The position numbers were made by a program, and so were the translations under genes. This document shows positions 7,251 to 10,373 of a stretch of 10,373 bases of DNA, piece by piece. A model generated the notes under the pieces. It had not been told where the DNA came from. It did no database searches and was given only the letters and a program-made list of their open reading frames with translations. The first letter of the stretch is position 1, and the number at the start of each line of letters is the position of its first letter. The DNA is taken from assembly GCA_030456405.1 (NCBI GenBank), contig JAKDNQ010000067.1, positions 1-10,373 on the forward strand, written 5' to 3'. This DNA is from Nitrospira sp. (GTDB lineage: Bacteria > Nitrospirota > Nitrospiria > Nitrospirales > Nitrospiraceae).

Positions 7251-8189
7251 ATGGGATGGTTGCAGCGGCTAAGTGATGGACTCACCAAAACACGCGATGC
7301 CGTTCGCGGGTCCATGGATCGGCTGCTTGGCCGTGCGGCTGATCCCGCCGTCTTGGAAGAATTTGAAGCAGCCCTCATCGCTTCTGATCTTGGCGCCCGT
7401 GTGGTGGAGCGTGTGATGGAACGCCTCCAGAAACAGCTTCAAGGGACCGATGCCTCACAGCCCGGTCGAGTGCATACGGTTTTGCGGGAGACTTTGCTCG
7501 AGGTGTTAACGCCCGTGCAAGGGTCGTCGTTGGAGCCGATGCTCGCGAACGGCCCTAAGCCCTTCGTGATTCTGGCTGTGGGGGTGAATGGTGTGGGTAA
7601 GACGACCACGATCGCCAAGATTGCGCAGCGGCTTGCGCAGGCAGGAAAACTGCCGTTGCTGGTGGCGTGCGATACCTTTCGTGCGGCGGCGATCGATCAG
7701 CTGCAAGTCTGGGCCGACCGAATCGGCGTCGACGTGATTCGTCACCGTCATGGAGCCGATCCCGCTGCCGTCGCATTCGATGGAATAGCTGCCGCGAAAG
7801 CGCGGCAGGTGGACGTGGTCTTGATCGATACGGCAGGCCGGCTGCACACGAAATCGAATCTCATGGACGAACTTCGCAAGATTACTCGCGTCATCGCGCA
7901 GGAATATCCCGGGGCGCCGCACGAAGTGCTCCTTGTGCTGGACGCGACGGTCGGGCAGAACGCATTGGCTCAAGCTCGTCAATTTCATCAAACGGTCGGT
8001 GTCACCGGCTTAGTCCTGACGAAGCTCGACGGCACCGCTCGTGGAGGGATCGTCGTCGCAATTGCTGAGGAGCTCAAGTTGCCCGTGAGACTCATCGGAG
8101 TCGGGGAGTCGGTCGAGGATCTGCAAGACTTTCACAGCGACGCATTCGTGGACGCGCTCCTCGGAACGACCGCCTCGCCCTCTGTGTAG
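7251..8189 (+). CDS. ftsY: Signal recognition particle receptor FtsY
   Basis: FtsY is the SRP-type GTPase at the inner membrane that receives ribosome-SRP complexes for co-translational insertion of membrane proteins. Residues about 1-85 are the helical N domain (GWLQRLSDGLTKTRDAVRGSMDR begins it). The G domain follows: P-loop GVNGVGKTTT from 111, the CDTFRAAAIDQL insertion-box region, DTAGR at 193-197, TKLD at 257-260, and the closing GGIVVAIAEELKLPVRLIGVGE. The C-terminal VEDLQDFHSDAFVDALLG is diagnostic of FtsY and not of Ffh, which carries an M domain. With 312 residues it lacks the long acidic A domain of E. coli FtsY, as in many other bacteria; the amphipathic N-terminal helix probably handles membrane contact. 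It follows ybeY by 82 bases and may be read from the phoH promoter. Confidence 0.97.
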   Translation: MGWLQRLSDGLTKTRDAVRGSMDRLLGRAADPAVLEEFEAALIASDLGARVVERVMERLQKQLQGTDASQPGRVHTVLRETLLEVLTPVQGSSLEPMLANGPKPFVILAVGVNGVGKTTTIAKIAQRLAQAGKLPLLVACDTFRAAAIDQLQVWADRIGVDVIRHRHGADPAAVAFDGIAAAKARQVDVVLIDTAGRLHTKSNLMDELRKITRVIAQEYPGAPHEVLLVLDATVGQNALAQARQFHQTVGVTGLVLTKLDGTARGGIVVAIAEELKLPVRLIGVGESVEDLQDFHSDAFVDALLGTTASPSV

Positions 8190-8234
8190 CCCCCTGTGAG
8201 ATCCCGTCGTTTTCTTCCTCGCTGACATCGTCTG

Positions 8235-8243
8235 TGTTAGGCT
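8235..8243 (+). promoter_or_regulatory. Possible weak extended -10 element upstream of the receiver gene
   Basis: TGTTAGGCT shares the TGnTA start with the extended -10 upstream of phoH (TGTTAGAAT). Its hexamer is only 3/6 to consensus and no good -35 lies at 16-18 bases; CTGACA at 8222-8227 is too close (10 bases). It falls in the 117-base gap after ftsY, where a new transcript is expected. Confidence 0.25.
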
Positions 8244-8258
8244 GAGATTCCAAATACA

Positions 8259-8273
8259 CCGGCATTCTGCCGG
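8259..8273 (+). promoter_or_regulatory. Small leader hairpin before the tandem-receiver gene
   Basis: CCGGCA (8259-8264) and TGCCGG (8268-8273) form a perfect 6-bp stem with loop TTC, extendable by one more C-G pair across a mismatch. There is no T-run after it, so it is unlikely to be an intrinsic terminator for ftsY. It could be an operator-like palindrome or a 5'-UTR structure. The receiver gene has its own GAGG site (8296-8299) 7 bases before its ATG, outside the hairpin. Confidence 0.3.
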
Positions 8274-8306
8274 CGTGCCGCATATTCTTGCCCACGAGGC
8301 TCAGCG

Positions 8307-9089
8307 ATGATCAAGATCCTTATTATCGACGATGACCGCATGAACTGCGAGCTGATCCAGTCGATTTTCACCCGACATGGGTATCAGGTGCTGTCGGCGA
8401 CGAGTGGGATCGAAGGCCTGACTCTCTTTCGCCAGCAGGTCCCGCGAGTCACCATTCTTGATCTTCGCATGCCTGAAATGGATGGGCTGACTGTCCTGAA
8501 AGAAATCCGTGCGTACGACCCTCATGCCCCAGTGATCATACTGGGCGGCGGAGCGACCGAGGATCAGGAAAATCAAGCGCGGGGATTACGCGTCACCGAT
8601 TTTATCCGTAAGGGCTTGTCGCTCGATGTGCTGGTCGAATGCGTCAATCGAGTGGTGCAGCTTCCAGCTCAATCCGTTCCCGCTCAGCCGGTAGCGGGTA
8701 GTGCAGCCGTGGCCGATACGGGGGAAACGATTCTCGTCGTCGACGATGAGCCGTTAGTCCGCGACCTGCTCGTTCAGTTTCTCAGCCTCCGTGGGTATCG
8801 GGCACTCGGCGTCAAAGACGGCTTCGAGGCCCTCTCGATGGTAGACCAAGCGTCTCCTGATCTGATTCTTCTCGACCTGCTCATGCCTGGCATGGACGGA
8901 GTGGAGGTGCTCCGGCAACTCCGCCAGCGCGAATATACCGGTGGGGTGATCATCATCACTGGGAGTCACGATGAAGAGCGCCTCGATGAAGCATGGGCCT
9001 TGGGGCCACAAGAAGTCCTCGGGAAGCCCATCGATTTGGAAAAATTACTGATGTCTATCCAGCTTGTGCTCGTCTGTCGCGAATGTTAA
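8307..9089 (+). CDS. Tandem receiver-domain response regulator, no output domain
   Basis: Cytoplasmic two-component signalling protein of 260 residues with two CheY-like REC domains and nothing else. REC1 (about 1-118) has the acidic pocket DDD at 8-10, phosphoacceptor Asp52 in ILDLRMPEMDG, and Lys102. The conserved Thr/Ser expected at residue 80 is Gly (VIILGGGA), and the usual Pro after the Lys is also Gly. A Pro/Ala/Val-rich linker covers about 119-139. REC2 (about 140-255) looks fully canonical: Asp146-Asp147, phosphoacceptor Asp190 in LLDLLMPGMDG, Thr218 and Lys240-Pro241. With no DNA-binding, GGDEF, HD or kinase domain, it probably acts by protein contact or as a phosphate relay/sink. 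No histidine kinase lies in the window. The start is supported by GAGG 7 bases upstream. The peptidase gene follows after 10 bases, so co-transcription is likely. Confidence 0.93.
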   Translation: MIKILIIDDDRMNCELIQSIFTRHGYQVLSATSGIEGLTLFRQQVPRVTILDLRMPEMDGLTVLKEIRAYDPHAPVIILGGGATEDQENQARGLRVTDFIRKGLSLDVLVECVNRVVQLPAQSVPAQPVAGSAAVADTGETILVVDDEPLVRDLLVQFLSLRGYRALGVKDGFEALSMVDQASPDLILLDLLMPGMDGVEVLRQLRQREYTGGVIIITGSHDEERLDEAWALGPQEVLGKPIDLEKLLMSIQLVLVCREC

Positions 9090-9092
9090 AAC

Positions 9093-9114
9093 TCTTCCGA
9101 TGCCGTTCGGAAGA
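9093..9114 (+). promoter_or_regulatory. Perfect 8-bp hairpin enclosing the peptidase start codon
   Basis: TCTTCCGA (9093-9100) and TCGGAAGA (9107-9114) are exact reverse complements with a 6-base loop, TGCCGT. The A of the ATG (9100) closes the loop and the T and G lie in it. The stem starts 4 bases after the receiver gene stop. There is no following T-run, so it does not look like a terminator. It could limit initiation unless ribosomes finishing the upstream gene open it. The role is inferred. Confidence 0.45.
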
Positions 9115-10373
9115 AGGATCATTGCTGTTCTCTGCCTTTGTGTGACCGCGCTCTTCAGTCTCGGGGCGCTTGGTACTGCCTGCGCAACCGACTCAGTCCT
9201 GCCACGAGTCATCATTCGGCATCACGATCTATTCGTACAGATCATTCCTGAACAGCATGCGCTCATCGCAAAGGACCGGCTGACCATCGAGGCGCCGCAG
9301 CAGAAGAGTTCGATTCGTTTCTCCCTTGCCTCCACACTCCAGGTCGACCGCGTAGCTCTCGTGCAAGAATCGGCTGGGGTGGAATCTCCGCACGATGTGC
9401 CGTTTGAACTTGAGCGTGGTTCCACGCCGGAATCGGTTCAGGAGATTCGTATCCCCTCGCAGGCCGTGGCTGCCGGACTGGTGGTGTTGGACGTGCACTA
9501 CCACGGAACGATCAACGATCCGCCGCGAGATCCGCGCCATCTTCGATTTGTGACGCCCAGCGAGACCGCCGGGCATATCGGGCGTGAAGGGGTCTATATC
9601 AGCAGTGAAAGCTCCTGGTATCCAGACGTTCCGGAATCGCTCAGCACCTATGCGCTGTTGGTGGCTGTGCCGACAGGGTGGACCGTTGTGACTCAAGGGA
9701 GGGCCGGTGACTCGCACGCTTGTCCCGCCGATCTCTGCCGCGACAAGAACATGATGATGACGGAATGGGTTGTGATGCAGCCGAGCGAAGCCCTCACGCT
9801 GGTGGCAAATACATTTGTCTCGACATTTCGAGACTGGACGGCCAAGACTGGCCAAAAAATCAGGCTCTCGACCTATCTTTTCCCCGACGATGCGCACCTG
9901 GCTGAGGAATATCTCGATGCGACGGCGAGCTATTTGGACGCCTATATCCCACTGCTAGGCCCCTATCCGTTCGAAAAGTTTGCCGTGGTGGAGAATTTTT
10001 TTGCGAGCGGGCTTGGCATGCCTTCGTTTACCCTGCTGGGGAGCGGGATCATCAAGCGGCACTATGTGCAACCCTACGCGCTGGGCCACGAGATCGTGCA
10101 TTCGTGGATCGGCAATGCTGTCTTCAATCGCGCTGAACGTGGGAATTGGGTGGAAGGTCTGACGACCTATCTGGCTAATTATTACTGGCATGAACTGATG
10201 GGAGATCGTGCGCAGGCGCAGGACCAGCGCCGTCTGATGGTGCAAGGCTACAATCTCCACGTGCCGCCGGAGCGGGACTATCCGGTTGCGCAATTCACCC
10301 AAAAAGTGGATGAGCATGATAACGCCATCGGCTACCAAAAGGCCGCGATGCTGTTTCACCTGCTGCGTCAGGA
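9100..10373 (+). CDS. Exported M1-like zinc metallopeptidase (gluzincin), 3'-truncated by the window edge
   Basis: Predicted secreted or periplasmic aminopeptidase-like protein; 424 codons are visible and the frame is open at the right edge. An N-terminal signal peptide (RR, then a hydrophobic core to about 25) probably ends at ACA after residue 29. Residues about 35-160 look like the beta-rich N-terminal domain of M1 proteins. The zinc site is HEIVH at 330-334 with Glu352 in GNWVEG as third ligand; 17 residues separate them, where classic M1 enzymes have 18. Tyr412 (GYQKAAMLFHLLR) lies 60 residues after Glu352, matching the M1 catalytic Tyr. The exopeptidase GxMEN loop is replaced by GLGMPSF (304-310), so classical aminopeptidase activity should not be assumed. 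The start has no good SD and sits in a hairpin; coupling to the upstream receiver gene is likely. GTG at codon 15 would destroy the signal peptide. Substrate unknown. Confidence 0.88.
   Translation, partial: MPFGRRIIAVLCLCVTALFSLGALGTACATDSVLPRVIIRHHDLFVQIIPEQHALIAKDRLTIEAPQQKSSIRFSLASTLQVDRVALVQESAGVESPHDVPFELERGSTPESVQEIRIPSQAVAAGLVVLDVHYHGTINDPPRDPRHLRFVTPSETAGHIGREGVYISSESSWYPDVPESLSTYALLVAVPTGWTVVTQGRAGDSHACPADLCRDKNMMMTEWVVMQPSEALTLVANTFVSTFRDWTAKTGQKIRLSTYLFPDDAHLAEEYLDATASYLDAYIPLLGPYPFEKFAVVENFFASGLGMPSFTLLGSGIIKRHYVQPYALGHEIVHSWIGNAVFNRAERGNWVEGLTTYLANYYWHELMGDRAQAQDQRRLMVQGYNLHVPPERDYPVAQFTQKVDEHDNAIGYQKAAMLFHLLRQ

Noticed and set aside
8190..8220. Intrinsic terminator after ftsY (T-rich GTCGTTTTCTTCCTC)
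   Set aside because: No compact stem precedes the T-rich run; the only matching arm (AACGAC near 8165) would need a loop of more than 30 bases.
1..10373. CRISPR array, phage/defence genes or mobile element
   Set aside because: No direct repeat series, transposase, integrase, toxin-antitoxin or nuclease-defence motif is visible on either strand. The genes are housekeeping or cell-surface functions.

Overview
This is a 10.4 kb stretch of a GC-rich, Gram-negative-type bacterial chromosome. Every supported gene is on the + strand and coding is dense: no gap exceeds about 120 bases. A PilY1-type pilus tip protein, a lipoprotein and a periplasmic M1-like peptidase point to a diderm. The style of the PilY1 and of the M1-like peptidase suggests Nitrospirota (Nitrospira-like), but this is an inference from protein character, not a search result. 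I see no rRNA, tRNA, CRISPR array, insertion sequence, integrase or phage gene.

Layout. (1) Bases 1-4476: most of a large PilY1-like type IV pilus tip/adhesin protein. It enters from the left already inside its von Willebrand A domain and ends with the PilY1 beta-propeller and C-terminal signature. (2) Bases 4477-4570: a short gap with a perfect 13-bp GC-rich hairpin. (3) Bases 4571-5533: a lipoprotein with two tandem Ig-like repeats and a third cadherin/He_PIG-like domain. (4) Bases 5534-5633: a gap with a good sigma-70-like extended -10 promoter. (5) Bases 5634-8189: a housekeeping run phoH - ybeY - ftsY. phoH and ybeY overlap by one base; ftsY follows after 82 bases that carry a short sequence resembling a widespread dispersed repeat. 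(6) Bases 8190-8306: a leader region with a small hairpin. (7) Bases 8307-9089: a response regulator made only of two receiver domains, the first lacking the conserved switch Thr/Ser. (8) Bases 9100-10373: the 5' part of an exported M1-like metallopeptidase that runs off the right edge. Its start codon lies in a perfect 8-bp hairpin.

How the genes may work together. The PilY1 protein and the lipoprotein are plausibly one surface module (pilus tip plus outer-membrane-anchored Ig-like protein), although the hairpin between them may uncouple their expression. PhoH (ATPase) and YbeY (rRNA-maturation endonuclease) are a classic conserved pair in RNA and ribosome quality control. FtsY, the SRP receptor, links the group to co-translational membrane targeting. 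The tandem-receiver protein and the peptidase are 10 bases apart and probably co-transcribed; nothing in the sequence shows what signal they share. I did not find a clearly new multi-gene system. The most unusual items are the cluster of calcium-loop-like motifs in PilY1, the degenerate first receiver domain, and the start-codon hairpin of the peptidase.
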